From: Oscheius dolichura
Lineage: Eukaryota; Nematoda; Chromadorea; Rhabditida; Rhabditidae
DNA: 64,000 bases
Assembly (NCBI GenBank): GCA_932521035.1
Contig: OW051492.1
Coordinates: 1,302,001 to 1,366,000 of the forward strand
Reading direction: 5' to 3'
This document shows, piece by piece, positions 41,908 to 52,607 of the stretch (the first letter of the stretch is position 1; each line of letters starts with the position of its first letter). The translations under genes were made by a program, and so were the position numbers. The notes below the pieces were generated by a model that saw only the letters and a program-made list of their open reading frames with translations, was not told the origin of the DNA and ran no database searches.

Positions 41908-42962
41908 TTAGTTATTTTCCTGCTGATGACGAAGACTTTCCTGACAGCCCTTGCAGCTGGGTCCTGCCAAGCGTAGAACTAAATGGAGTGTGCTTTCTCG
42001 CTCGATTTTAGCATTTCGCAATGTGCAGTCCGGTTCTAGCTGGCGTCCTGTATACAGCATTATAAAAACATTAAAACGTGGATACCGGCATGAATTAGGC
42101 GTTGCTGATAAATAGGTATTCCTTCCCTTTTGTAGATGAAGTACTGTAGAACGGCTACCGGGTCATCCAGGTGTACAGCGTATGTCAATGTTTGGCCGGT
42201 GAGAGTTTTTACAAAGATCTGCACACAGTAGGCACGCTGAATTTTATTACCGTATTTTCATGGATAAAACGGAAAATTTCGGTTTTTGGGCGCGTAGACG
42301 GGAGTGTCGGGCGTTTGTGCCCGTATCTCGGGTATTTCTTGGTCGATTTCAAAAATTCAAAGACCTAGTTGTAGAACACATCAAGGTGATTCTAATGAAC
42401 CCGGTCGAATTGCAATCGCACCGACAAAAAAAACTTTGTAGCACCATAAACTTTGACAGAGAATATGCGATGCCCCTGAGCCTGTATAGTCCATTTCAAA
42501 CGGATGTTCCTCGGGGAAATCTCTCCGCTACGGGACCTGAAAGCTCTCCAGTAGCGGAGACGCGCTTCCAGATTTTAATAAGTGGAATATCCGTTGGAAA
42601 TAGACTACAATACAATTTCCCACGATCCCCGTAATCTTCTTTTTGGATTGATTATTAATTACCAACCTGAGGCACGTCCACTACCATCCGAAGCCTTACC
42701 GTACTTGTGTAATCCGCCAAAGATGTCTTGAGATTCAAATGTTCCTCTAAAAATGATATATGGTGGCCATAAACTTGTTGAATATACTGTCACGGCGAAC
42801 GGCAACGATGTCAAAATACTCGCTGGGAATATAAGTCATCTTTGAGACTTCTTCCTTGATTTCTTCAAATGTTGTCTCCTTCTCGAGGTCCATTCTTATT
42901 TCCTCGACAAATTTATTGTTTTCAGTCAATTTAATGAATAGATTCTCGATGATGACACGCAT
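41908..42962 (-). CDS. Tandem ubiquitin-like protein D (divergent Ubl plus ubiquitin domain), 181 aa
   Basis: Four exons: 42962-42788, 42746-42667, 42236-42086, 42047-41908. Residues 1-85 form a divergent ubiquitin-like domain (MRVIIENLFIKLTENNKF start, helix FEEIKEEVSKMTYIP, last strand VRLRMVVDVP). Residues 90-165 are a clear ubiquitin domain (VQIFVKTLTG ... ESTLHLVLRLAGP). Compared with ubiquitin it keeps Ile44 and Lys6 but has Gln11, Gln27, Phe29, Arg33, Arg48 and Arg63, so no canonical chain-forming lysine except Lys6. Position 76 is Pro, not Gly. A 16-residue tail contains CKGC. Exon sizes 175, 80 and 151 match the plus-strand relatives exactly or nearly. Intron 2 hosts a palindromic element. 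The ATG follows an ATATCTTCAG acceptor. Function unknown; resemblance to two-domain modifiers of the ISG15/FAT10 layout is architectural only. Confidence 0.92.
42488..42606. mobile_element. Palindromic element in intron 2 of Ubl gene D
   Basis: Outer arms AGTCCATTTCAAACGGAT and ATCCGTTGGAAATAGACT pair, and inner arms CTCTCCGCTACGGGACC and CAGTAGCGGAGACGCG pair. Related copies lie at 55916-56048 and, truncated, 56996-57090, all within the ubiquitin-like cluster. Confidence 0.7.
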
Positions 42963-43859
42963 AGCTGAAGATATAAAAGATAGAATAATAGAAAAGCGAT
43001 GAGAGTAGACTTTTTTCGGAGGTTATTGGAAGTTTTTCGCGTTTGTTTGGGCAATTTTCGCTTTCGGAAGAACAGAACAGCTGAGAGCGGTGAGAAATCC
43101 CGATTTCAGGCACGGATTACATTGTAAACAGCAGACGAACGGCGGCACCCCTTTGGCCATTGAACCAGGGATTGATAACAGGAGGAAGCGGGCAGAGGAT
43201 GGGGCAGAAGGGGCTGTCGGAAACTGGGATAGCATATTCCGCCCAATAAGGCCCCTCGGTGGTAGAGTCGTAATTTAAAGAGAATCGGCACGAACAGCAT
43301 GAAATTCAGGGGATTTTGTAGCGCGCCCGGTAAAAAATAATTCAGCTGCCGAGATTTTATGGGTGCGGCGCGCAAAACGCCGCGGAGATCTTCTGTCCCT
43401 CATCTTTGATTACTGTATCGTATTTTTACCTACTATTCTATTGTCTACGCTCTGTAAAATCTTTATAAATGTATAGAGTAGAATCTGTTTTAACATCATA
43501 TGTATACGGTAGTATAACAAGAAGGGGTAGAGGGACCAAAATAACACAGTTGGATGGGTCTGAGCGACAAAGAACTGAACTGTATATAAACTGAACTGTA
43601 GGGCAAGACTCGTCTCAAAGTTTGGAGGATAGAAAACAGGGGGATCACAGAACGGAGGGAGACTATTTTTAGGGAGGGGGCGAGAGAATAACTGCTGGAA
43701 AATAAGGAGGTAAAATGGGAAGAGGAGCAGTCATTTTCAAACCCTGAAACAATTGATCACAATAGGAAGAACACAGATATGAGGGGGAGGGGGAAAACTA
43801 CATAACAAGAAGGGGGATATAATATAGTATAGTATACAGTATACAGGAGAGACACTCGT

Positions 43860-46800
43860 CTAGTAGCCGTTGGAGTCTGGCTCGCCCTTGCCATTCAGGA
43901 GGCTTTCAGTTGTGCTGGGAGTGCTGAAAGCAGAGCTTGGGGCCAAGATCTGGAAGACAGAAAGGGTTAGTAAGTAGTGGACAGGGAACCCCAAAAATTG
44001 GAAGGGGAAGAGCCAACATGGGGATCTACTCTAGCCGGCTCTCCTTTTAATCCAAATTGGCTGGTTGAAAACTATTGAACACCCAAAAAGCTCTTATTTT
44101 GCACGCTCTCCCTCTCCCCAGACCCTCTTGCCCATACCGTATCGAGGAATAAATTGGCCAGGGAGAGAGGCCACCGGGTGGGACCAAAAGTGCAAAATAT
44201 AGTCCATTTAATGGAAAAGACACGGATTTCTCTCCGCTGTGGGACCAACTTACTGTTCACCCGGTCCCGTAGCGATAGTAGGAGCTGGCGATTTTTGGGA
44301 AAATAAACCCGGCTCGTCAGTGGATAGGCCACCAGGAGTTCGGGAATCCCTCCAGAGCTTTTTATGGAGAGGGAGCTTTTTATATAAAAAGCAGAAGGTA
44401 CAGGATGAGCCGTTACTGTCAACGACGACCAATAGTACGGCTCTATGTGGTAATAAAAGCAACCGTCCTGTTTTTAACCAACCCGGGAGCCCAAACCTCA
44501 AGAATATGGTGGAATACAGGGCTACACAGATGCTGCGTGATGTTTACAAGCTGACAAAAACAATTCACCCACAGAGAAGCAATTTATGAGGAGCGGAAAA
44601 TTAAAGCAGAGAGAGAGAGAGAGAGAATAAACTTACCGTTTCGGCTGTAAATGAGTTCCCATTCAAGATGGAGCCGTTCAGGGTCGATCCATTCTTCGTC
44701 GAGTCATTCATATCATCCAAAATGAATTCAGACAATAGGGAATCGACCTAAAAAGAGCGGGAAAATAGACTATTCAAATGGGAATTCAAGCCAACCTCAG
44801 CCAGTCCGAAGAACCTCGTCAGGGTCATATTTTCAATCAACAATTGGGTCAGGGCTTTCAGTGCCGGGGCCAGGAGCAGGATATTACCGTATCTAAAGGA
44901 CTATTTAATAAAAACTACAGTAATCCTGCCTGGTAGGAGCTTCTTCGGGGTTCTGTTCCAATATAAAGGCATACAAAGCCTTGAGAACCCGGTTCCTAGC
45001 CTCCCGGATCAGCTGCTGGGCATCGATGCTGAGTCCTTTTGCCTCTGGGTGGAGGAAGGCCAACGCCTTGAGACAGACGAATTCCTGCTCTTTCATTTGC
45101 AACTGCCTCATGGGCCAGACGATCTCATCCAGGACACGAGGGGTGATATTGCTGGTTTTAAAGGCGGCGAAGCCATTCAACTCGCTGGAGGAATCCCGGC
45201 TCATATAGGTATTGTTAAACAGGCAGACTCGTGTCGTGTCGGGACTTCTGAAACGGAATTTTTAGCGTGTAATTAGAGATAAAATGGGTCAGAAATCCGT
45301 GCCGCCGCACCCGTAAAATCTCGGCAGCTCGTCCGCCTTGAGAAACCTCGCCGCGACGCGCTTATCCTGTCAGCTGCCGAGATTTTACGGGTGCGGCGGG
45401 AGGGAAATCTGACTCTGGAAAGCATCCTTACCGGCTGCCGGAGGTTCCGCCTCCTTTTTCGCTTCCGTACCTAAGTTCCGGTCTATTTTTTTCTTCCGTA
45501 ACTAAGTTCCAGGTTAATTTTTCTTGGGTAACTAAGTTCCGCCGTGGATATTTAACCCATATTTATGTTATTTTTCAGCGGACAACCACCCCCCTCCCTG
45601 GTTGGGGCTCCTCATGACATGCCTGCGGCAGGTCGACGAGGAGCCACTAAGTAGGGGGTCCGGGGGGCGCAGCCCCCCGGAATTCTCACTGGGAGTTTGG
45701 AGCTCTGTAATATTTTAATATCATAATATTTGAAATTCCAGGGTAAGAATCAACCAGGGAGGGGGGTGGTTGCCCGCTGAAAAATAACATAAATATGGGT
45801 TAAATATCCACGGCGGAACTTAGTTACCCAAGAAAAATTAACCCGGAACTTAGTTACGGAAGAAAAAAATAGACCGGAACTTAGTTACGGAAGCAAAAAA
45901 GGAGGCGGAACTTAGTTACGGAAAAAAAAATAAACCGGAACTTAGTTACGCCGTAACTAAGTTCCGGCTCAGTTCCGGCGGCCATCCTTACCTAAAAGCT
46001 GGCATTAAAATCAAATGCTGTGGTGCGTAATTCTTCAACAGGATGATTTTATCCTCCATTACAAGGTCCGGGAAGGGTGCTAGAGCCTTGGCCCATTCCA
46101 CCATCAACAATAGCGTCGTCCTGGAGATCTCGTTCAAATCTTCAGCTGTGCAATGTTTCTGGGCGTCGTCGTCTAATCCATTTGGTTGGATTACGGTATT
46201 TCGGTACCGGAGACACATCTCCTGGAACGACTGAATCGAGAGAGTTAGGAGAAGGCAAGTAGACAAAAAAAAGGCAGGGAAGGGGGAAGGGGTTAAAATG
46301 ACCAACTATTGCTAGTATTCCTCCTGTTTTTCTTCTCTTCTGGTCCCCTTTTCCGTGATGATGTTTCCAGGTCACAAGGACCTCTCCCCTCGAGTCTCCC
46401 TTCCTTATCTATCGATTAAATTAGGGGGTTTGTTGAGCTCTTGTTGCAGCCGGGAAAGGACAAAGATCCGTTGTTTGCATTCCCAGGACACAGAGGGAAA
46501 GCAATAATCATGCAAGGGGAGTACTGTAGCAAACAAACCTGATGAACTTTTTGCTCCATTTCCATTAGACCGTCGATGACACCGGAACGAGCATCACTCG
46601 GGCTCATATTGGCAGAAGAAGAGGGTGATAGCCGAATACAGGCCTTTTTCTGGGTGGGCGAGCCGATTGGATCCCTCTCGAATTGAATTGCTGAAATTTG
46701 TGGGATTAGTAAAGTTATCCTTGTCTTTTGTTCCCACCCGATGCACGCTGCACCCATGGCGCAGTGGTAAAGCGCGCGCGTACAGTCTGCACGACCCGGG

Positions 46801-49800
46801 TTCGACTCCCCTCCCCTGCTATTCTCTTTTTCTCTTCCTCGAATCCCTTTTGCAAAATTACGACTCGGTTTCCATGTCAAAAAAGGTCAGCTTTATCCAA
46901 TGTGCTCAATAAACTACTCCCCCAGTGTTGGTGTAGGCCTCCCCTGTTTGCCGAAAAGTACACAAAAGAGGACAAAGCAAGCGAACATGATGGGAGGGGG
47001 GAGGTAACCTTTGCAGGGTTGCAAAAGGTAGCCAAACAAATCATCAATCGGGAAAAAAGTGAGGAAAAGTAGCTAGCTGCAAAGGAGAACTTTGCACTTT
47101 CTCTTCGGGACACGTCGGTAAATAAAATGGCTCCGGGGGGCAAAAAATGGCTTTCTCTCTCTTTCCTTTTGTGCTTTTTTAAAGGTCTCGCAGGATTTTC
47201 AGGGTCTTGTAGCGCAAAAATTATGATTAGAAAGCGAAGAGGAAAGGAACAGAGACGCAGGAAAGGAAGGGCAGCTTCCTCTCGGTGCTTTCCTATTGAT
47301 TGAGAGGGATTGCTATTATTCACCACCGTCCAATAGAACAAAGGGGAAATTCTATGAATTGAATGAATGGTTCTGATTGATCAGATGATCTTCTAGATGA
47401 ATAGGGAGGGATAATGAATGACAGAGTGTTGCAGTATTCCGCTTTTAGACATGGGAAATCAGCGATTATGAAATACGGTTTCATTGTTTCCATGGTGCAG
47501 TGCGACATCGCGCCATTTAAGTTTACGTGACGCGGGTTCGATCCCCGGCGGCATCTTTCTTTTTTTGCTTTTTTTAATTTTTGTCTAATTAATCTGTATA
47601 ACACTATTGAAAGTAAATTGTCTGAAGTAAAAACTATGAACAGACCCGGATGAATAGTATCTAAATAATGATAGCGGCATATTCGTTGTCCCATCGTCTT
47701 CAGAGACGGAAAAGGGAGGAGAATAAAGAGAGCCTACTGTCTCGCCGAGAAGTTAGCGTGGGAACTGTTCCCTTTCTTTTTTTCGTTGAAATCATGTGCT
47801 CATTTGTTTGCTTACAGAGAGAAGAAATTGAGTGAAAAAAGAAAAAGAAAATAAAATAAACAAACCTTCTCTTTTCATGCCGACTTGGACGCACTTCTGG
47901 TACCGGCAGTAGCGGCAGGCACAGCGGAAGTTCTTGTCGATTACGCATCTTTTATTGAAACGGCAGGTGAATTTCTGATTACGGAGCACGGTCCGGCGAA
48001 AGAAACCCTGCAAAACATGAAGTTTAGAGGGGAGGAAACGCCCAGAGGGACAGGGAAATGGGATCAGAAACGTCTTTGTGGTCCTAGAGGGAAAAGGGCT
48101 CGATTTCCCTGGTTTCTCAACGTTTTCCCGGGAAATTAAAGGTCTAACTGTGATGCTAAGGCCATTTTCTACCGTATTCACCAGAAATTAACGAATTTTA
48201 CCAACAAACCCCCGGGAAAGTCCCCAAAAAACTCAAAAACCCTCCGGTCTCCCCATTTTTTGAATTTTCCCCGATTTTCAGGATTTCACATCCTGTTCTC
48301 CTGGCAAAGGGAGTTTAATTGGGATCCTACAACGATTTTTTACGGTATTCAGGCAAAATTTTACCGAAAAAAAACTCGGGAAAGCTCTCATAAGACTGAT
48401 GAAACCCCTAGTCGCTTCGTTTTCAAACTACTACCGTTTTCCGGCATTTTTAAACATTTCCAATGGTTTCTAGGGAACGTAATTGCTTTTTTACCCCCTA
48501 CTAGAGCAGAAGAGGCTCCCGGACCGGAGCTAGCTGGAATATCGAGCCATTGTCCCTGAATGGTCCTTGGAACTGCTATGCCTCCCCCCACGGGTGCCAA
48601 TCGGCTTCTTTTTTTGGCTCAAATTGGTTTTATTTTCGGAGGAGGTGGGACACAATTGTTGTTGACACAAAAACAGCCTCTTCCTGCAGTGGAGGCCGTG
48701 TTTTATGTTCCGTGTTTTGTTGTTGTGTAGTTTTGCTGGGTCCCGGAGCGATTGCCTATTGGTAATTGGGAGTTGTTTTGACAGGGAAAATGATCTCAAA
48801 TTAAATTAATTTAAAGGGGGTCCCACCGGGAAAGAGATCAAAAACTAGAGAGGGGCTAGACAAGGGAGGATTAGGCTGCAAAAAGTGCAAGAGGATTTAA
48901 GGAGGATTTGGGAGAGAGAAGCTAAGCTCGTAAACAGCTTTCTACACGGATCTGGATAAGAAATCCGCTAGAAAGTCTATAACACATCCTTTTTCCCCAA
49001 GAAATGTAATAAAAATAAGTCCAGAAGCTTCAAATCTGTCTCAATTTTCAATGGAAATAGAAAGGTTTCCGTTTTGGCTTAGCGCCGAGATTTTACGGGT
49101 ACAGAAATTGATCGAATTCAGTTGATTTCTTGGGTATTACTGTATTTTATTTGGATTTTCTCAATTCTATACCGCTTTTTTAGTCTTTTGGCAACATATA
49201 GTAGGCTAAATTCTGTTCCATCCCTGTCGCTAACCAATCTATCCTCCGCTCCTCTCCCGGTGTGTTGGCCACCTGTTCCCACCGTCAATATCCCCTCCGC
49301 TAGCAGATGAAATTGATTCTGGTCAAATTAATCGGCCTCGCGGTCTCTTTCTCCCTGGTGGGACACCAGCTAATCAAATAGGAATGGGGCACAGTGTTAC
49401 CATCTCTCTCCTCTCCTGTTCTCTGTCTCGAGAGAGACAGCGAGTGTCTATCAAATCGATCCAACGGGGGCCGAGAGAAAAAGGGCAATGTCATGGTCAG
49501 GTGAGGGGAAGCGCCGAGGTGGACACAAAACACAAAGAGCAGAGCTCGGCAGGGGAAAGGGGAAAATAAACGACCCCAGGACACATACCTTACAGCCGTT
49601 GCAGCTGATCACACCTGGAAAATGGGGAATTAGTCGGAGAAATGAGAGGAAGGGCTCCCGGACGACTGTAAGTGCGCTCCAACTCAAAAATATGGAAAAT
49701 ATCCCAATCTTCTAATTTTTTTGACCGATTTTTAATGTTTTTTATGCTCCAGATTGTTTAGAAAAGAGTCTAAATGTATAAAAAGTACAAAAAATACTGA

Positions 49801-50171
49801 AAAATAAAGGAAAATGAGGCAAAATAGTGAAAACTAGCTACTGTTTTCTATTTTCGTCTAAATTTCTGGATTTTCATGGTTTTTCGTTATTTTTTCATAT
49901 TTTTAAGGTTGCAAATACGTTCTGGACACGATAAGCTATCCTATGTTAATCGATTCGTATGTAAAAAATCATCAAAACAATGAATAAAAGCTATATTAGA
50001 GTGGAGCACATTTACTACTGCCGCCGGGGTGGTAAAATAACCAAATGACGCGTACCGTAATGAGTTCCGGTTGATTTATCACCACAAACAGCACATGGTT
50101 CAGCTAGCGGATCCACTAAAATCATCCATTTTTTTATTTATTTTAAAGGTCTAAAGAATACCTAGGTCCAT
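43860..50171 (-). CDS. HNF4-like nuclear hormone receptor, 414 aa
   Basis: Ten exons: 50171-50162, 50115-50056, 49614-49589, 48007-47866, 46690-46539, 46230-45992, 45247-44930, 44892-44796, 44747-44637, 43949-43860. The DNA-binding domain (residues 11 to about 80) has both zinc fingers: [20 protein letters not shown] then C, P-box CNGCKG, and CRFNKRC...CRYCRYQKC. It runs into [12 protein letters not shown], the HNF4-type hinge. The ligand-binding domain has the signature [18 protein letters not shown] and an AF-2-like helix LLSEFILDD. Nematodes have many such HNF4-derived receptors regulating metabolism and development; the ligand is unknown. The intron at 44929-44893 starts with GC, not GT, inside the otherwise invariant join [11 protein letters not shown]. 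Other introns contain a large fold-back element, a palindrome and two tRNA-like elements. Start ATG at 50171 follows an in-frame stop. Confidence 0.96.
45302..45405. mobile_element. Palindrome of the TACGGGTGCAG family in nuclear-receptor intron 6
   Basis: CCGCACCCGTAAAATCTCGG and CTGCCGAGATTTTACGGGTG are perfect inverted copies. It lies 55 bp upstream (in transcript order downstream) of a receptor exon and beside the large fold-back element. Confidence 0.85.
45444..45911. mobile_element. Fold-back element with ~160-bp arms built of direct repeats
   Basis: The left arm (45444-45604) and right arm (45751-45911) are near-perfect inverted copies. Each arm contains several direct repeats of the type TTCCGTAACTAAGTTCCGG; further units extend to about 45985, seven bases from a nuclear-receptor exon. 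The loop (about 145 bp) is GC-rich with its own palindromes (CCGGGGGGCGCAGCCCCCCGG) and the phrase CCTGCGGCAGGTCGACGAGG. It has no coding capacity. Confidence 0.85.
46750..46831 (+). repeat. tRNA-derived Pol III-type element in nuclear-receptor intron
   Basis: A textbook-like A box TGGCGCAGTGG at 46757-46767, a D-stem GCGC paired with GCGC, a B box GGGTTCGACTCCC at 46798-46810 and a downstream T run. The anticodon and T stems have mismatches and the acceptor stem does not pair, so it is a tRNA-like remnant or SINE head, antisense to the host gene. Confidence 0.55.
47488..47578 (+). repeat. tRNA-derived Pol III-type element, second copy in the same intron
   Basis: CATGGTGCAGTG as A box, GCGGGTTCGATCCCC as B box at 47532-47546, then CTTTTTTTGCTTTTTTT, the same type of trailer as the copies at 14.7 and 18.6 kb. 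No clean cloverleaf. Confidence 0.55.
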
Positions 50172-51530
50172 TTTGGACGTCTGAAAGGGCGGCGGCTATA
50201 AATGGGCCGGATATGCGGGGAAATTGCAGCGGAACCTGAAAAAAGACAGAAAATTAAAATGAGGTCATAAAAAACAGGTGACTATGGAAAGAATCAGGGG
50301 TGTTCGTTCAGTACACTAGAATCAATAGGGCGCGTTTTAACGGCCATGGCAACGTGCCAGTGTCGGCGCCCTCCGAGGGGGGCGCGCTCTTTCGGCGGCC
50401 GTCTCGCAGCCAGCCAGCAACCGGTGAAAATACCCTTTTTCTCATAGACTACAACAGACTGTTACTCGTCTTTTTATGGGGCTATTTTGACTAGAAATGA
50501 CTAGAAAATGAAGAGGGTTAGAGGCTGGAAAGGGGAAGGAAAAGAATCAGAGCGGAGTAGATTAGGACAGGAGAGAGAGGGGCCAGTAGATAACACAGGG
50601 GGGACGGGAGAGCGCCCCTCTCGAGAGAGAGAAAAGTGGGTGGAAAGGTGTGTGGTCTTTGGTACTATGGTAAAGGGCAACATGGAGGAGAAGGTTAGAG
50701 GGCGGATTACTGTAGAGGAAAGGGAGAAGAGATCAGCGGCGTTTAGCTCGCCGCCTCCCAGCAACAGCCATCTATCACCCGCTAAATCATCACGGGGTCA
50801 CATACATCTCTTTCGGGAGAAAAAACAGGATAAATGGGGTTTTTTTTTCGTTGGAAAATGGAGAAATTGGAGCGATCTTGAGACGTTTCTTTTCTCCTAC
50901 CGTAAGCTCTTCCTCTTTGGTTTTACACTCTTGAATACTTCATCGCCTTCCCAGATCGGGAAAGCTTTCCAAAAAATATCCGACACCATCTTTCGATGGG
51001 TCAGAACGTCTACAAACCTCAAGAGGTTGACGAAATAATTTCGTAATATGAAATTGCGACGCCCTAAAGCCATAGCGGCGCGCTGCCGAGACTTTACGGG
51101 TGCGCGCGCCGGCGCATCTCGTTCCTTCAATTGTCAAAATGCACCGTATTTTCTTCTCACTGTCTGGCTGTTTTTTCACAAGTTGACGAACAGAACAAGA
51201 AGAAAAGGGAAAGGCGACATTGTCTGGGAGTAGAATAGAGTAAAAAAAGCTCTTTGATAGCCAAGAGATGGCATTTATTGCTCTCTAAGAGGCGGAAGGA
51301 GAGTACAATCACCTGGTGGCTCGAAATGATGTTATCTGTGAAATAGGTGTGAAATCGAATTACCCTTTTCCTCCTTTTCAGCCTCTCTAATTATGAAATT
51401 GGTACGTTTTCGAGCTTTTCAACAGGGAAAATAATAACACCTTGAATGATATGAATGAGGGGACGAATTCCTCCATTTGATTCCTCCATTTTTTGAAATT
51501 GGGTTCAGGCGCTAAAAACAAAATGTTGAA

Positions 51531-51557
51531 CCCCCCCCCCCCCCCCCCCCCCCCCCC
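51531..51557. repeat. Uninterrupted poly-C tract of 27 bases
   Basis: A plain run of C; on the opposite strand it is a G tract like the 43-base one at 14.5 kb. Potential G-quadruplex and length-variable site. Confidence 0.9.
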
Positions 51558-51949
51558 AGGTCAAAATTCGGTCAAACGCTGCTAATTTCTCATTGAGACA
51601 CTCCACAGCGTCGAAGAAGATCAAGCAGAGTTCAGGGCAGTCAAATTATCTCAAAAAAAGGAGGGAAACCTTCAAAAATGTCGGAGAGCGCCTTCAAAAG
51701 AGCTTGGGTTTCTTCGATAGCCGTTGAAACTCGACCATCAGTACCGGATTCGAGCCGAAGAAGCCAGAAAAGACGAGAAACAAGAAGTAGAAATGAAGAT
51801 TAAAATAACAACAAGATTTATTAACTAAAAAAACCTGGGTTCTGGCCTGTTGCGACTTTAGAGAGGGTTTGATTTTTGATGGTTTTGATTTGGTTTGGAT
51901 CCATGGTCCTACTTGTGTCAGGGTTTATCGCATCGTGTTACGTATAATA

Positions 51950-52175
51950 TCCTATCTGTCGAAGTTTGTGGGGCTACAGAGTTTTTTGTCGGTGCGGTTG
52001 AGGCACCGTTTGCATGCATCCAGGCTCCTTAGAAGCACCTTCATGTGCTCTACAACTAGGCTTTTGAATTTTACTTCTTGGAGTAAAAGCTGTCTACCGT
52101 ACTCCGATGAGCCGGACTTGAAAACCGGGTACTTCACATCCTTGGAAGTACAATTCGTCATAAAGCACTCCACCG
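51950..52175 (-). repeat. Repeat with protein-like conservation, copy of the 42.3-42.5 kb segment
   Basis: The minus strand encodes FKSLVVEHMKVLL followed about 20 codons later by DKKLCSPTNFDR. The plus strand at 42349-42465 encodes FKDLVVEHIKVIL and RQKKLCSTINFDR with the same spacing. A third, more decayed copy (PYLGHFLVNFKTL) lies on the minus strand at 41705-41890. Likely relics of one mobile or duplicated gene. Confidence 0.5.
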
Positions 52176-52607
52176 CCTACCGGCGGTATCGAAAATCGGC
52201 CACGATAGAGGATAGAGTATAGTCTCTGCCCAATGGCCATTCTACGGTTAAAGGTGCCCTCCGTTACAGGACCCGTACACTAACCCCCATTTTATTTACA
52301 GTAACCCAAAAGTCACACTTTTTCCTTTGCCATCGTTTTTCCTCTTGCCGAAGGGTTTGTTGGCTGTTTACAATATTTGAAAAAAAACCAGAGGCTAGAA
52401 TAAGAAGTTATCTCCATTTGTAGCTCTGTCGAAAGCGGTACAGTAAGCAGGAAACGGCAAGAAAGAAGCGAGGAAGTCAAACAGACGCGCGGCTTTTATC
52501 GGCTGGTCCTTGATGACTCCAGAGATCTAAATCTCGGCATTCTGTCCCCCCTCTTCTTTTTCCCTACCCTCTTCTTTTCTTTAATCTTACTCTTTTCCCC
52601 TTCAGAT

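Larger units (their letters stand above)
50172..52607. other. Interval between divergent nuclear-receptor and ubiquitin-like genes
   Basis: Probably holds both promoters; an exon-like 5' UTR segment of the receptor (50236-50172) follows a TTTTTTCAG acceptor. The frame 50508-51038 (+) is GA-rich and not supportable. It also contains a solo TACGGGTGCAG half (about 51076-51112), a 27-base C run and a repeat shared with 41.7-42.5 kb at about 51950-52175. Confidence 0.45.

Noticed and set aside
46750-46831. Functional tRNA gene
   Set aside because: A and B boxes are good, but the anticodon stem, T stem and acceptor stem do not pair; kept only as a tRNA-derived element.
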